A stretch of 44,737 nt of DNA from Lewinellaceae bacterium (GTDB lineage Bacteria; Bacteroidota; Bacteroidia; Chitinophagales; Saprospiraceae): NCBI GenBank assembly GCA_016708875.1, contig JADJFA010000033.1, positions 1 through 44,737 on the forward strand, written 5' to 3'. Below the pieces are notes generated by a model. It saw only the letters and a program-made list of their open reading frames with translations. It did no database searches and was not told where the DNA came from. Positions 17,088 to 26,770 of this stretch are shown here, in pieces. The translations under genes and the position numbers were made by a program. The first letter of the stretch is position 1. Every line of letters begins with the position of its first letter.

Positions 17088-18773
17088 TCAAATCCTCCCC
17101 GCCACAATTTCCAAAATCTCTTGCTCCATTTTATCCGCTTGCTCTGCCATTTGCTGTCCTTCGGATAGAACCTGAGCAGCAAACTCCTTGTCGTTCAATC
17201 CACCCGTATTGACCTGAATATTCATATACGCTCCGCGCACAGCAGCCCGGGCACACAATGCGCCCACACCCGCGTCAGTCACGGAATTCGGATTGCCTGT
17301 TTCTACCATTTGCTTGATGAGCGGTAGGGAATCGAATGCGAGTTTCATCACTTTGAATGGCACCTCTATGGCTATCCGAGTGCCCGCTTGAATCGCCACT
17401 TTTCGGGCCGTTTTTTCCTCCGGCGTTGTGTTAGGCAAGCCGAATGCCGCCATAATAAGTTTGAATGCATCGGTATCCTCGTCCACGGTACGGAGCAGTG
17501 CGTCTTTGATTTTTTGGCCGCGTTCGGCCGCATCAGAGAATTCCTCCCAACGCTCGTCCCAGCCGCGTTTATGGCTGCTGAGGTTGGCGACCATAGTGGC
17601 GAGCGAGGCGCCCAAAGCGCCCACATACGCGCTGATAGAGCCGCCGCCGGGCGCAGGGCTTTCGCTGGCTGTTTCGTTGGCAAAGGCCACTAAATCCATC
17701 TTTACCAACTTGTTAGCGTTCGCTCCATCGCCCTTTTCGAGGTTGTACTCAATTATTTTTTGCTGCGGGTCGAATGGCGCGAGTTCGTCTAAACCCATAG
17801 ATTTGACGGCTATTTTTAATAATTCCGCTTCGCTCACACCCACACTGCGCTGTTGTTTTCTCAGGAAAAATTTGCCGGCTTCAAGCATTACCCCGAGCGG
17901 CACCAGGCCTACGAGTTCGGAGCCAGTTACACGCATTCCACGGCGGTCGGCGCTTTGTCGGCATTCTTCAAAAGCCAGGTGGAGTGGGGTAGCGCGAACA
18001 TCCGTGATGTTCATCGAAACTTGTGCGATGCCGTATTCCTCAATGTACCAGCCGATGGCCTTCACGCCTTTTAAAGTACCCGGTTGGCGGATTGGCTCAC
18101 CCGAGGCGTCTTTCATGGGCTTGCCTGTGGCGGGGTCGTTGAGCACGCGGCCGTTTTCGCGCACGTCGAAGGCCACGGAGTTGGCACGGCGCACGGAGGT
18201 TGTGTTCAAATTCACGTTGTAGGCAATCAAAAAATCGCGCGCACCTATGACGGTCGCCCCGCTTTTCGCATTGAATTTGGCGGGGCCGAAATCAGGCTTC
18301 CACTCTGGATTGGCCAGTTTTTCAGGTAAGCCTTCATACTCGCCTGCACGGATGACTGCTAAATTCTGTCGCTCCGGGCGGCTGGCGGCGGCTTCGTAGA
18401 GGTAAATTGGCAAATCCAGTTCGCGGCCCACACGTTCCCCGAGCCGGCGCGCCCATTCTGCCGTTTCTTCCATGGAAATATTGGCAATCGGAATGAGCGG
18501 GCAAACGTCGGTTGCGCCCATGCGCGGGTGCTCGCCCGTGTGCTTGCTCATGTCAATCACTTCACAAGCCTTTCGAATGGCTTGAAAAGCGGCCTCGACC
18601 ACGGCGGCTGGCTCGCCCACAAAGGTGACCACGGTACGGTTTGTGGCCGCCCCGGGATCCACGTCAAGGAGTTTGACCCCCTCAACTGCTTCAATGACAT
18701 CGGTGATTTGTTTGATTACGGCAGGGTCGCGTCCTTCAGAGAAGTTGGGGACGCATTCGATGAGTTGTTTCAT
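17088..18773 (-). CDS. ftcD: Bifunctional glutamate formimidoyltransferase / formimidoyl-THF cyclodeaminase
   Basis: The 561-residue protein fuses the two last steps of the histidine-to-glutamate route: transfer of the formimino group from N-formimino-glutamate to tetrahydrofolate, then cyclisation to methenyl-THF with release of ammonia. Residues 1-180 and 181-300 are the two transferase subdomains, with 'HTGEHPRMGATDVCPLIP' carrying His82, the catalytic histidine of the mammalian enzyme. Residues about 350-555 form the helical cyclodeaminase ('ESPAPGGGSISAYVGALGAS'). The length matches the fused family. No other hut gene is in the window. It acts in the cytoplasm; its 3' end is six bases from the HNH stop. 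Confidence 0.96.
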   Translation of the reverse strand: MKQLIECVPNFSEGRDPAVIKQITDVIEAVEGVKLLDVDPGAATNRTVVTFVGEPAAVVEAAFQAIRKACEVIDMSKHTGEHPRMGATDVCPLIPIANISMEETAEWARRLGERVGRELDLPIYLYEAAASRPERQNLAVIRAGEYEGLPEKLANPEWKPDFGPAKFNAKSGATVIGARDFLIAYNVNLNTTSVRRANSVAFDVRENGRVLNDPATGKPMKDASGEPIRQPGTLKGVKAIGWYIEEYGIAQVSMNITDVRATPLHLAFEECRQSADRRGMRVTGSELVGLVPLGVMLEAGKFFLRKQQRSVGVSEAELLKIAVKSMGLDELAPFDPQQKIIEYNLEKGDGANANKLVKMDLVAFANETASESPAPGGGSISAYVGALGASLATMVANLSSHKRGWDERWEEFSDAAERGQKIKDALLRTVDEDTDAFKLIMAAFGLPNTTPEEKTARKVAIQAGTRIAIEVPFKVMKLAFDSLPLIKQMVETGNPNSVTDAGVGALCARAAVRGAYMNIQVNTGGLNDKEFAAQVLSEGQQMAEQADKMEQEILEIVAGRI

Positions 18774-18805
18774 GCGGCGAAGGTATGAATTGGGTGAAAA
18801 TCAAA

Positions 18806-18835
18806 ACGGCGAGCCTTCCGAAAAAGGCTCGCCGT
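18806..18835 (-). terminator. Hairpin terminator after the small membrane-protein genes
   Basis: The 12-bp perfect stem 18806-18817/18824-18835 has a six-base loop. Read on the minus strand it is followed by TTTGATTTTC. It sits about 58 bases beyond the stop at 18894 and just ahead of ftcD. Confidence 0.75.
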
Positions 18836-18893
18836 GTAAAGTGAATTTATTTCGCCAGTACTTGCGCATCTGTTGAGCGAAATGAATTTCGTA

Positions 18894-19322
18894 TTACTTC
18901 TTGTCTCCGTAGCCCAACACCCAGCCGATTATGCCGCCGATAACGGCCCCAAAAACACCATTGGCAAGTGGATCAATGATAAGTCCGGTACTATCGTTCC
19001 ACATTTTGAACATACTGTACTGGCCCAAATCAAAACTCAGTGTAATCAGGAAACTAATGACCGCTCCAGCAATTGCGCCCCCAGTAAAGGTGGAAATATT
19101 AGCCCATCGATTGTAAACAATGGCCAACATGAGCGAATATGCCAGATTGCTTAGGACCATCGCCCACATAACAAAGTCGGTCTCGCCCCTTTGAAGTGCC
19201 ATGGCTTCAGGGGTCATCATTGATTTATATTGGGCATCGAGGAGTATTCCGAAAATTAACCAGCCTAAGAGAAAGGAGGCGACTCCTCCGGCCAGAGCGG
19301 CAAGTAAAACTTTGGTATTCAT
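18894..19322 (-). CDS. Small four-helix membrane protein, paralogue A
   Basis: Starting at ATG 19322, the 142-residue product (MNTKVLLAALAGGVASFLLG) has four hydrophobic helices and ends 'ANGVFGAVIGGIIGWVLGYGDKK'. It is clearly related to the next upstream gene: both begin MNTKVLLAALAG and end GGIIGWVLGYG. It vaguely resembles DUF1761-type membrane proteins, but I cannot assign a function. The two genes are 38 bases apart and co-directional, a likely operon formed by tandem duplication. Confidence 0.8.
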   Translation of the reverse strand: MNTKVLLAALAGGVASFLLGWLIFGILLDAQYKSMMTPEAMALQRGETDFVMWAMVLSNLAYSLMLAIVYNRWANISTFTGGAIAGAVISFLITLSFDLGQYSMFKMWNDSTGLIIDPLANGVFGAVIGGIIGWVLGYGDKK

Positions 19323-19360
19323 ATCGTTTTGTTTTAGTGAAAGAATCGTAGAAAAGGAGG

Positions 19361-19780
19361 TCATTTATTACCGTAGCCAAGTACCCAACCAATTATACCG
19401 CCCGCAAGGGCGCCTTGAACGGCATTAACAACGGGGTCTACAAGAGCAGCGTTCATGGTCATTATATTCATAGAGGCATAGGAGAAAAAATCAGCACCCA
19501 ATGCTACCAGAAACATAATCCAGGCTCCTGCGATGGCGCCGCCCTTAAAGGTAGTGATGGCTGCCCAGCGGCTGTATAGCAGCGCCAACAGCAGCGACCA
19601 GGCCAGGCAACCAACGAAAATAGCCCACATAAGAGGCATTTCTCCGCGCATGACGCTTGCACCGACTTCTGTAGTGTTGGCATCGAAGAAGCCTTTTAAA
19701 GCCATACCATAAAGGACCCAGCCGGAAAGGAAAGTAACTACTGCGCCAGCAAGCGCGGCAAGTAAAACTTTGGTGTTCAT
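19361..19780 (-). CDS. Small four-helix membrane protein, paralogue B
   Basis: The 139-residue product (MNTKVLLAALAGAVVTFLSG) has four hydrophobic segments and a Gly-rich last helix 'VNAVQGALAGGIIGWVLGYG'. It shares both ends and the middle 'R-G-E-(M/T)' and 'YSRWA/YNRWA' motifs with the downstream paralogue. Function is unknown; an inner-membrane location is certain from composition. It is the first gene of the pair. Confidence 0.8.
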   Translation of the reverse strand: MNTKVLLAALAGAVVTFLSGWVLYGMALKGFFDANTTEVGASVMRGEMPLMWAIFVGCLAWSLLLALLYSRWAAITTFKGGAIAGAWIMFLVALGADFFSYASMNIMTMNAALVDPVVNAVQGALAGGIIGWVLGYGNK

Positions 19781-20104
19781 AACGTTTTGTAATTGATGAA
19801 AAATGGTGAAAAGTAATGGTCTTTTCAGGCTATTTTCTTAGAAACGTTTTGATGCAGGCCGAAAGTGAGAAAGGATTGTCGGGCAAATGTAGAAACCACC
19901 GATTTAATTTCTAATTTTTATCAAAAAAATAAACAGCGTGCTTAGCGCACTGCGTTGCAGTGCAACTAAAACTTATCGGGCAGCGAAATCCTACCAACTC
20001 GGTATCTTGCCCGCCGTTACCGCTAAAGACTATTTCATCTTTGGCAAGCCTTCTTACACAAAGGCCAAAGCGGCCAACTCTCACACGAAAAATTGACAGA
20101 TTTC
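19781..20104. other. Divergent intergenic region, no gene recognised
   Basis: This stretch separates the minus-strand membrane paralogues from the plus-strand exported protein. It contains a perfect 7-bp dyad GCACTGC-gtt-GCAGTGC at about 19946-19962 and an imperfect -7 box CATCTTTG at 20036-20043. No coding sequence stands out. Confidence 0.5.
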
Positions 20105-20701
20105 ATGAAAAAACACTTCCTCCTTTTTGCTACCTGTGTTGCATTTTCCTTCCCTGCCTTTTCGCAGCAGACTGCAAAACTTCCCCGCCTTTTCCTCGAT
20201 ATCCCGATTGTTCACCTTGCAGCACCCGATGTGACGCTGGTGGGCAACCGGCTTGGCGTCGGAGTGGGCACCGCCATGAACGTAGCCACGCACTGGAGCA
20301 CCGCCCGCCTTGGAGGCGGGGCTGTTTTTAGTATGGACCCTCAATCACGAGAAGTACAGGAAACCTTTGTCACCTCTCCTTATATGTTGTTCGAAGTTGG
20401 TGCAGGAAAGTACCGTACCAATGGCAACCAATGCAGTAAAACCAAGTCAAAGGCTTTTACTGCAATGGCAAAGGCGGGTGTTCGCTACGCATTTATAAGC
20501 GAGGCGCTGGAACCAGAAGGCGAAGTGCCGGATAAGTTTGACGTTACCGTGGGTGCTGAGCTTGGCTATTTCTTTATCCGCGATGTGTTCAAAAACACAG
20601 AAGTTTTCCTCGACGGCTACTACCACGTCAATTCAAAAATTATCTCTGCAAACTTTGGGTTCAAGATGTTCCTGAACCTTCGGGCAGATAGAGACCGGTA
20701 G
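20105..20701 (+). CDS. Exported protein of unknown function, likely small beta-barrel
   Basis: Starting at ATG 20105 the 198-residue product has a signal peptide (MKKHFLLFATCVAFSFPAFS) cut near 'FSQQ'. Alternating strand patterns 'GNRLGVGVGTAMNVATHW', 'MAKAGVRYAFISEALE' and the last strand 'ISANFGFKMFLNLRADRDR' suggest a barrel or envelope protein. I do not recognise a named family. The ATG at 20093 adds four residues and is less suited to a signal peptide. Confidence 0.7.
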   Translation: MKKHFLLFATCVAFSFPAFSQQTAKLPRLFLDIPIVHLAAPDVTLVGNRLGVGVGTAMNVATHWSTARLGGGAVFSMDPQSREVQETFVTSPYMLFEVGAGKYRTNGNQCSKTKSKAFTAMAKAGVRYAFISEALEPEGEVPDKFDVTVGAELGYFFIRDVFKNTEVFLDGYYHVNSKIISANFGFKMFLNLRADRDR

Positions 20702-20831
20702 TTTCAAGAGTAACAAGTTAATAGGGGCAAGTTTCAAGTGGAGCAGATTCTGCTTTTAACGCCCTTTAACTTCTGCCATCTTAAGTGCTACTTGTAACCT
20801 GCTCCTTTGTAACTTGCTACTGTAACTGCCC
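20702..20831. repeat. Imperfect inverted repeat of GTAACAAGTTTCAAG-type units
   Basis: GTTTCAAGAGTAACAAGTTA at about 20700-20719 and CAAGTTTCAAG near 20728 face reverse-complement copies such as CTTGAAACTTGTTACTC at about 20836-20852. TAACTTGCTACTGTAACTGC-like iterations fill the right half. It lies between convergent genes. Confidence 0.5.
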
Positions 20832-22057
20832 TTATCCTTGAAACTTGTTACTCATAAACCAAAATCCCACCCAAGTCACAAGTGCCAACCCCGCCACCAA
20901 ATACCAGAGTGCATGGAATCCCCATGCCGCTATGACTTGGGTGCCCAAAAACGGCGCGATTATGTTGGCTACCGAATACGACATGGTGTAGAGCGCCATA
21001 TATCTCCCTGCTTGCTGCCTTCTGAGCGTCCAAAAACATAATTGCGGCTGAATGGCATTACGAACATTTCTCCGAAGGAGATGACGAGTGTAAATAGCAG
21101 TGCGGCTGCTATTCCAGCCGGCAGCAGACAAAGCGCAAAAAGAAACGGCATACAAAATCAATCCAAACCGCACATAGCCCAAGGCTGGTGCGCGGCCTTC
21201 GAGGCGATGTACGAGCGGCATTTCTATAAAAAAGACCAGCAGCCCGTTCAGTGCCAGCATTTTCCCGATTTGTCCCTCAGACCATTCGTACGTTTTTTGC
21301 CAAAACAGCGGTATTGTCCATAAAATTTGCATAAAAACCACTGCGCCCAACATAGTTAGCAGTACGAACAACAGGAAATTGCGGTCACGGTAAGGCGAAA
21401 TGCTGACAGTTTTGGGCACTTCTGGATCTTCGCTCATTTGGGTCAAAGGATTGCTGCTGCTTTGGGCGCCAACAGCCAAAGAAGCGTCAGCGAAGCAGCA
21501 ATGCAGGTAAGCCCATCTATCCAAAAAAGCCATTCCCAGCCAAATACGACGAGCATACCGCCCAAGGCTGGGGCAAGCGTCCAACCGAGGTTCACTGCCA
21601 TTCGGTAAAGCGAGATGGAGCGTGTGCGCGTTTCTGGTTCACAATGTTGGGCTATTGCCACGGAGTTGGCCGGACGGAACACTTCGGAGGCAAAACTCAT
21701 GGCGAACACCGCCAGGCCCATGATCCAGATATCGCGAACCAGCATCATGAGCAAAAGCACTATGCCATTGAGCATCAGGCTCCAAAATTGCACCGGGTGA
21801 TAGCCCAACTTGTCGGTGAGTTTGCCACCCACAAAGGCGCCCGTGAGTGCTCCCACGCCAAAACACATCATCACATAACCAGCTTGTTCCAGTGGAAATC
21901 CCAATTTTTTGGTCATATAAATGGCCAAAAAGGATATGACAAATGCCCCGCAACGGTTGACAAGGCTCACAATGGAAAGGTACCAAATGACGCGCGGGAT
22001 GCCTCTGTACGATTCGAGCCAGTGGGTGTAGAATTTTTTCAGCATAGATAGTAGCAT
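20832..22057 (-). CDS. MFS transporter (three frameshifts)
   Basis: The N-terminal half (22057 to about 21455) has six hydrophobic helices with the MFS loop-2/3 motif 'GGKLTDKLGYHPV' and 'FASEVFRPANSVAIAQ'. The C-terminal half (about 21455 to 20832) begins after a central cytoplasmic loop ('QMSEDPEVPKTVSISPYRDR') and holds the remaining helices. The frame changes near 21455, 21130 and 21010; between the last two, helix 'FALCLLPAGIAAALLFTLVI' and 'SFGEMFVMPFSRNYVF' are in the alternative frame. The rebuilt protein of about 410 residues fits a 12-helix facilitator of the multidrug/sugar efflux kind. ATG 22045 (MLKKFYTHWLESY) is an alternative start. The substrate is unknown. Confidence 0.85.
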
Positions 22058-22185
22058 TTCAGACCTGGATCAATAATCGAAATGAGGCAGAGAAGGTTTC
22101 CGTAGTGCGAAATTTATTTCGCCTTTAGTGCCATTGCATAAAAATAAGATACTGTACACTGCAAAATGAAGTTGGCTGTACCAAA

Positions 22186-22218
22186 TAAAAAACGCCGACT
22201 GCTTTTCAGCAGCCGACG
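22186..22218 (-). terminator. Intrinsic terminator with GAAA tetraloop
   Basis: Read on the minus strand, the arms 22218-22208 and 22203-22193 form an 11-bp stem (two G-U pairs) closed by a GAAA loop and followed by TTTTTTATTT. It lies about 120 bases past the stop of the isoprenoid-type gene, so it likely ends that operon. Confidence 0.8.
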
Positions 22219-22339
22219 CCGTTCATACAATAGAATGGATTGCTAATTTTGATTGGTCAACTGTCCCGAAAATTTCGGGAAAAATTCTGGTGCGAATGTC
22301 GAAACTTCATGCCTAAGTGCAAACATTTCTACACAAATT

Positions 22340-23311
22340 CTATGGAATAGGGCGCAATAAATAACGGATTGCCTCGAAGCGATTAGCCCAAATTTCCATA
22401 TCTACCACTATTGCGGTACGGTTATCCAGAGGCAGGGTTCCGTTTTTGCGCTTCAAATCAAGATAGTATTGTAAACACATACGAGTAACACTGACCAAGT
22501 AATGAATGGCATTCAAAGCCGTCTCTATCCTGGCTAAAGCATACTCGGTTTTGCGAAAAGCCAAATTGGTGGCTGCCACTTGTTCCTCGAATATTTTTAT
22601 CAGAAGTTCAATTTCAGCTCGTTCGCAAAGGAATGATGCCAAGGTTACAGTGCCTGCTTGTCGGTCGTGCCACAGGTCAAAAATATCATCGCAATATTGA
22701 AACAGACAACCAAACTGGTAAAATGCTTTTTCTTCTTGTTCGGTAAGTGGGTGATTCAGAACACTGCGAAAAAGCAAGATTGAGTTTCCTCCTTTTTCTG
22801 CCATGATCTTTTTCAATTCCTCAATATTCCAATATCCTTTCTTCCCACCGGTCTCTACGTTGAAAACCCGGTGCATATATGCTCGAAAATGTTCTAATCT
22901 CTCCTCAGGCAAAGCCTGGTAGATATTTTGGAGCAGGTGCGTGGCCAGTCCATGTTGGTCGGAAGCCAGACCGTAGACTTCGGGGTTGTTTTGCCAAAGT
23001 ACACTCGGGTCGGCGTTATTGCGAACATCCTCCACAAGATCGTCGAAGGAAAATGCGAGCGCAGAAAGATTGGTAAAAAGATGGGTTTCGCGCCGGGACA
23101 GCGTCTGCTTGCGAAGGCCGCAAATCAGCACGGCGAGGTAGCTGGCGCCATAGAAATAGTGCTTAAAACGACGTTTTTCTTTGGAATTCAGGACAAATCC
23201 TTCTGGTAAATCAAGCGAACGCATTGCCCGCCATCGGAAATGCCAGGCCGCACGGACAAATGCCAAAAAGAGCCAGATGGTGGCGCGAAAGAGGTGGGTG
23301 AAGTTCACCAA
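22340..23311 (-). CDS. Class I isoprenoid-biosynthesis-type enzyme
   Basis: The 323-residue helical protein has two aspartate-rich motifs placed as in class I prenyl/terpene enzymes: 'FDDLVED' at 89-95 and 'QYCDDIFDLWHD' at 205-216, with 'EKGGNSILLF' (172-181) between. These bind magnesium and a prenyl diphosphate in relatives such as squalene/phytoene synthases and prenyltransferases. The N-terminus has a hydrophobic segment ('LFRATIWLFLAFVRAAW'), suggesting membrane association. The exact substrate is not readable. It starts three bases after the DoxX-like gene stop, indicating an operon with it. Confidence 0.75.
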   Translation of the reverse strand: MVNFTHLFRATIWLFLAFVRAAWHFRWRAMRSLDLPEGFVLNSKEKRRFKHYFYGASYLAVLICGLRKQTLSRRETHLFTNLSALAFSFDDLVEDVRNNADPSVLWQNNPEVYGLASDQHGLATHLLQNIYQALPEERLEHFRAYMHRVFNVETGGKKGYWNIEELKKIMAEKGGNSILLFRSVLNHPLTEQEEKAFYQFGCLFQYCDDIFDLWHDRQAGTVTLASFLCERAEIELLIKIFEEQVAATNLAFRKTEYALARIETALNAIHYLVSVTRMCLQYYLDLKRKNGTLPLDNRTAIVVDMEIWANRFEAIRYLLRPIP

Positions 23312-23314
23312 TTA

Positions 23315-23692
23315 TCACCCAATTACCGAGCGGTCTTTGGAAAGGTGCTGTGCGTACATCATGGCCGCGCCAGCGAGCGCCAGGTCTTTGAACAACAGAA
23401 ACTGCGCGCTGATGCTTCCTCCCATGGCACCAGGAAGGTGCACCAAGGCCACCATTGCTAGGAGGTAAACCGCCAAGAGCGTGCAGGCGAGTTTGTCGTA
23501 TTTGCCAATGAGCATGCTTATCGAAGCGGCCACCAGTCCGACTCCACCCAGAATAACCCATGCCGCAGGTGCAGGCATATAATTGGGGACAAAGGACTCG
23601 ACCATGGTCTTGGTGCTAAGAAAGTTTATCAACCCCAGAATAGCAAAAGGAATGGCGAAGAGCCAGCGACCGAGTGATAAAAATGCATTCAT
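23315..23692 (-). CDS. DoxX-like membrane protein
   Basis: The 125-residue product has four hydrophobic helices, with 'GRWLFAIPFAILGLINFL' first and 'AQFLLFKDLALAGAAMMYA' last, as in the DoxX/SURF4-like family of small inner-membrane proteins. The family includes subunits linked to quinone or redox functions, but no role is fixed here. It is the first gene of a two-gene operon with the isoprenoid-type enzyme, which fits a lipid or quinone context. Confidence 0.8.
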   Translation of the reverse strand: MNAFLSLGRWLFAIPFAILGLINFLSTKTMVESFVPNYMPAPAAWVILGGVGLVAASISMLIGKYDKLACTLLAVYLLAMVALVHLPGAMGGSISAQFLLFKDLALAGAAMMYAQHLSKDRSVIG

Positions 23693-23822
23693 GCGGTAAT
23701 TACGTTTTGAATTGAGTGAAAGAAAAGGCTTGGGTAGGCGGGGGCGAAAGTAGCAGAGTTGTTAGGTCAAAAAGATTTTTGAGCAAAAAATTTTCTGACA
23801 TCAGGGCATTGTGAGAAAAATA

Positions 23823-23855
23823 AAAGCCCCTGCTTACACCGTAAGCAGGGGCTTT
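23823..23855 (-). terminator. Strong intrinsic terminator of secDF
   Basis: The arms 23823-23837 and 23841-23855 form a perfect 15-bp stem with a three-base loop. On the minus strand it is followed by TATTTTTC. It lies about 32 bases beyond the secDF stop codon. Confidence 0.92.
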
Positions 23856-23886
23856 GTTGATTTTTAAACGCCTAAGATTCAGCGAC

Positions 23887-26750
23887 TTAAACCTTTTCCT
23901 TTTTGCCCTTTGCAGATTTCTCTACCAGAGGTTTTTCAGGAGCAGCCGTAACTGCTTTGCCACTTATCACATCTTCTTTCGTGAAATCTACCACGAGTGC
24001 CGAGGCAATAAAAATCGAAGAATAAGTGCCAAATAAAACACCGATCAACATACCAAAAGCGAAGCCTTTGATCGCGCCACCGCCAAAAACGAACAGGAGC
24101 AGTACCACAATGAAAACTGTACCTGAAGTGATAAGGGTACGGCTCAAGGTTGTATTGATGGCAAGGTTGAATACTTCTTCTTTTTTGCGGCCAGCAAAAG
24201 TCCCCATGAACTCCCGGATACGGTCATATACAATTACGGTGTCGTTCACAGAGAAACCGATGACCGTCAGAATACATGCAATGATGGCTTGGTCAATCTC
24301 CAAAGAGAATGGCACCAAACCATGCAGCAAACTGAAGAACGTGAGCATGATCAGCGCATCGTGCAGCAGTGAAAGCACCGCACCGAGCGAGAATTGCCAG
24401 CGACGGAAACGAATCAACAAGAACAAGAAGATCAGGCTCAAGGCCCAAATCCCTGCCTGGAAAGAAGAGTTCCGAATATCGTCTGCTACCGTAGCGCTTA
24501 CCTGACTCGATGATACGATGTGCGTACCGCTGCTGCTTGTGTTTTTGAATGACTCAAGATCAGACGAAATCCCGGCAGCAGTAATGCCTTCGTGGAGTTT
24601 TGCCGAGACACGGTCTATCACATCGCCACCTTGCTCGTCAATAAGATAAGAAGGCGTATTTCCGTTTGCCGATCCAATCATAATGGAAACCCACCAGCCA
24701 TTTTTCTGACCAAGGACGGCTGTAATTGATATCGCGGCCCTTGCTGATCCACCATTCGGTGATGTAACGACCCACCAAGACTGCGGTAAACATGGAACAA
24801 ATGATACCGATCAAAAGCACTGTTCCAAAGCCCTTGATAGGGCCAAGACCAAAATAGATCAACACGAATGCCGTAAGGAGCATGGTTGCGTTCGCATCAA
24901 TAATGGCTGAAAGCGCACGTGTAAAACCAGTGGATATCGCTTTTGCCATCGTAAGTCCGTTGCGCAATTCCTCTCGAATCCGTTCATAAATGATCACATT
25001 CGCATCTACTGCGGCTGCAAGTGTAAGTACGATACCTGCAATACCGGGCAGCGTGAGTACAGTGCCCATTGAAGCCAGTGTGCCGAGGATAAAAAAGATG
25101 TTCGCCAACAGCGCAACTACGCTCACCCAACCACCTTTGTTGTAGTATAAAACCATGAACGCGCAGAGGAATAGCACGGAGAGTATCATGGTTGTCAATG
25201 ATTTACTGATGTTGTCGGCGCCGAGCGAAGGGCCAACCTGACTTTCCTGTACGATGTGCGTTCCAGCCGGCAATTTGCCGACCTGAAGGATTTGAGCCAA
25301 GTCCTGCGCTTCTTCGAGTTGGAATCCACCCGTGATAGAGGTGCTTCCACCCGTGATCGGATTGATTACCCGTGGAGCACTCACCACCTCATCGTCGAGT
25401 AGGATAGCGACTTCGCGGTTGCCATTGTTCGCCGCTTTAGTAGTCATGTCGGCCCAAATTTTTGCGCCGTCGTTGTTCATTTGAAGGGTTACCTGAATTT
25501 CGCCGCTTTGAGGATCAGGGTCTGCTCTAGCCATCGTTACTACTGAACCATCCATTGGAGCATTATCAGAGCCAGGCCGTTTTTTGACGGCGTATAATTC
25601 GAATTTGCCATTGAGACTTTCCGTTGCACCTTCTGCATCATCCACCGGCTTGCGGGCCCAGCGGAATCCAATATCAGCAGGGAATTTAGCCAGCACGTCA
25701 GGGCGAGTCAAGAACGAATCAATATCGTCCATTTTATTCTTGTCCACCCAAGCCAGCACAGAACCACCCTGGCCGTTTAGGCCACTACCAAACAAAGAAA
25801 GAAGCGGGCCAGCCACAGAGTCCGTATTTAAACGGTCTGTAATCACCGCAACTTTTTCTTGTGTGGTATCCGGGTTGCCGTCTGGGCCTTTTGGGTAATC
25901 GTAAATGGTGTCTTTTTCAAACACTTGTCCACTCACGGCAGCTTTATTGGCCTTAAGCATGTCGTCAGCATTGATAAAGGCTTGGATAATGCCTTCGTCA
26001 TTGACACGGTAAGTTTCCCAAAACTCCAGTTTTGCCTGGCTTTGAAGCATTTCGCGGGCACGGGCTGGGTTGTCAATACCCGGCAATTCGACCTGAATAA
26101 GATCGCGGGCAGCGTCGAGACTAATATTAGGCTGTACTACGCCAAGTTTGTCAATACGCTGTTTGAGGCGCTTGTAGGTCTCGTCCACTGTGCCATTGGC
26201 AAGGGTACGGATGCTGTTGAGCGCGTCGGCGTCGGGAGCATCAAATTTGATGCCGCTGGCTTCGTTGCGGGCAAAAATGGATGCCAGCGAGCGGCCTTCG
26301 CCCAACTCTCTCCATGCTTGCGCAAAAAGAGTGATGTAATCGCCTTGCTGCGTTCTTTGCAGTTGGGTGGCGCGGTCAAGCGCTTTGGCGAAAGTCTGGG
26401 TCTGAACTATTGCCCGAAAGGCTCTTCAGAAAATCCTGCAAGTCCACCTGAAGCAATACGCTCATGCCGCCTTTTAGGTCAAGACCCATAGCCAATTGGC
26501 TTTTCTTCAGGTCGGCGTAAGTGAATTTTTTAATGAGCGGGATTTCAAAAACCGTTTCGGTAGAGAGAGAATCCAAATACTGGGCGTAGCATCCTTGCCA
26601 GCCGAGTTTAGGGTTTTTGCCAGCACATTCGTCCGCGTAAGCTCGCGCATCGGATTCAATGTTGTTCGTCGGAATGACGAGCAGGTACTGGTACAGGCAC
26701 ACGATAGTGAGTGCAATGAGGAAAAAACGTACTACGCCTTTGCTTTGCAT
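23887..26750 (-). CDS. secDF: SecDF fusion protein translocase subunit (frameshifted, with internal loss)
   Basis: SecDF is a proton-driven membrane protein that helps pull exported proteins through SecYEG; Bacteroidota fuse SecD and SecF. Seen here: SecD TM1 and 'GLDLKGGMSVLLQVD', the SecD core 'VELPGIDNPARAREML', the SecD membrane part with 'LAAAVDANVIIYERIREEL', then the SecF part with 'GFSVNDTVIVYDRIREFM'. The first frame stops at 26376 after 'DPDFRQSA'; one indel near 26383 joins 'SSDPDF' to 'AKALDRATQLQ'. Near 24660 'DWIGKRKYAFLSY' meets 'YLIDEQGGDVIDRV' with a frame change, and the SecF first helix and the 'GVDFxGG' stretch expected there (roughly 85 residues) are absent. A coding or assembly deletion is likely at that point. 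Confidence 0.92.
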
Positions 26751-26770
26751 ACCTCTTAAAAATAAGTGAA

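Noticed and set aside
17428..18222. Plus-strand 264-codon frame
   Set aside because: It is an antisense shadow inside ftcD, whose own frame has strong family motifs.
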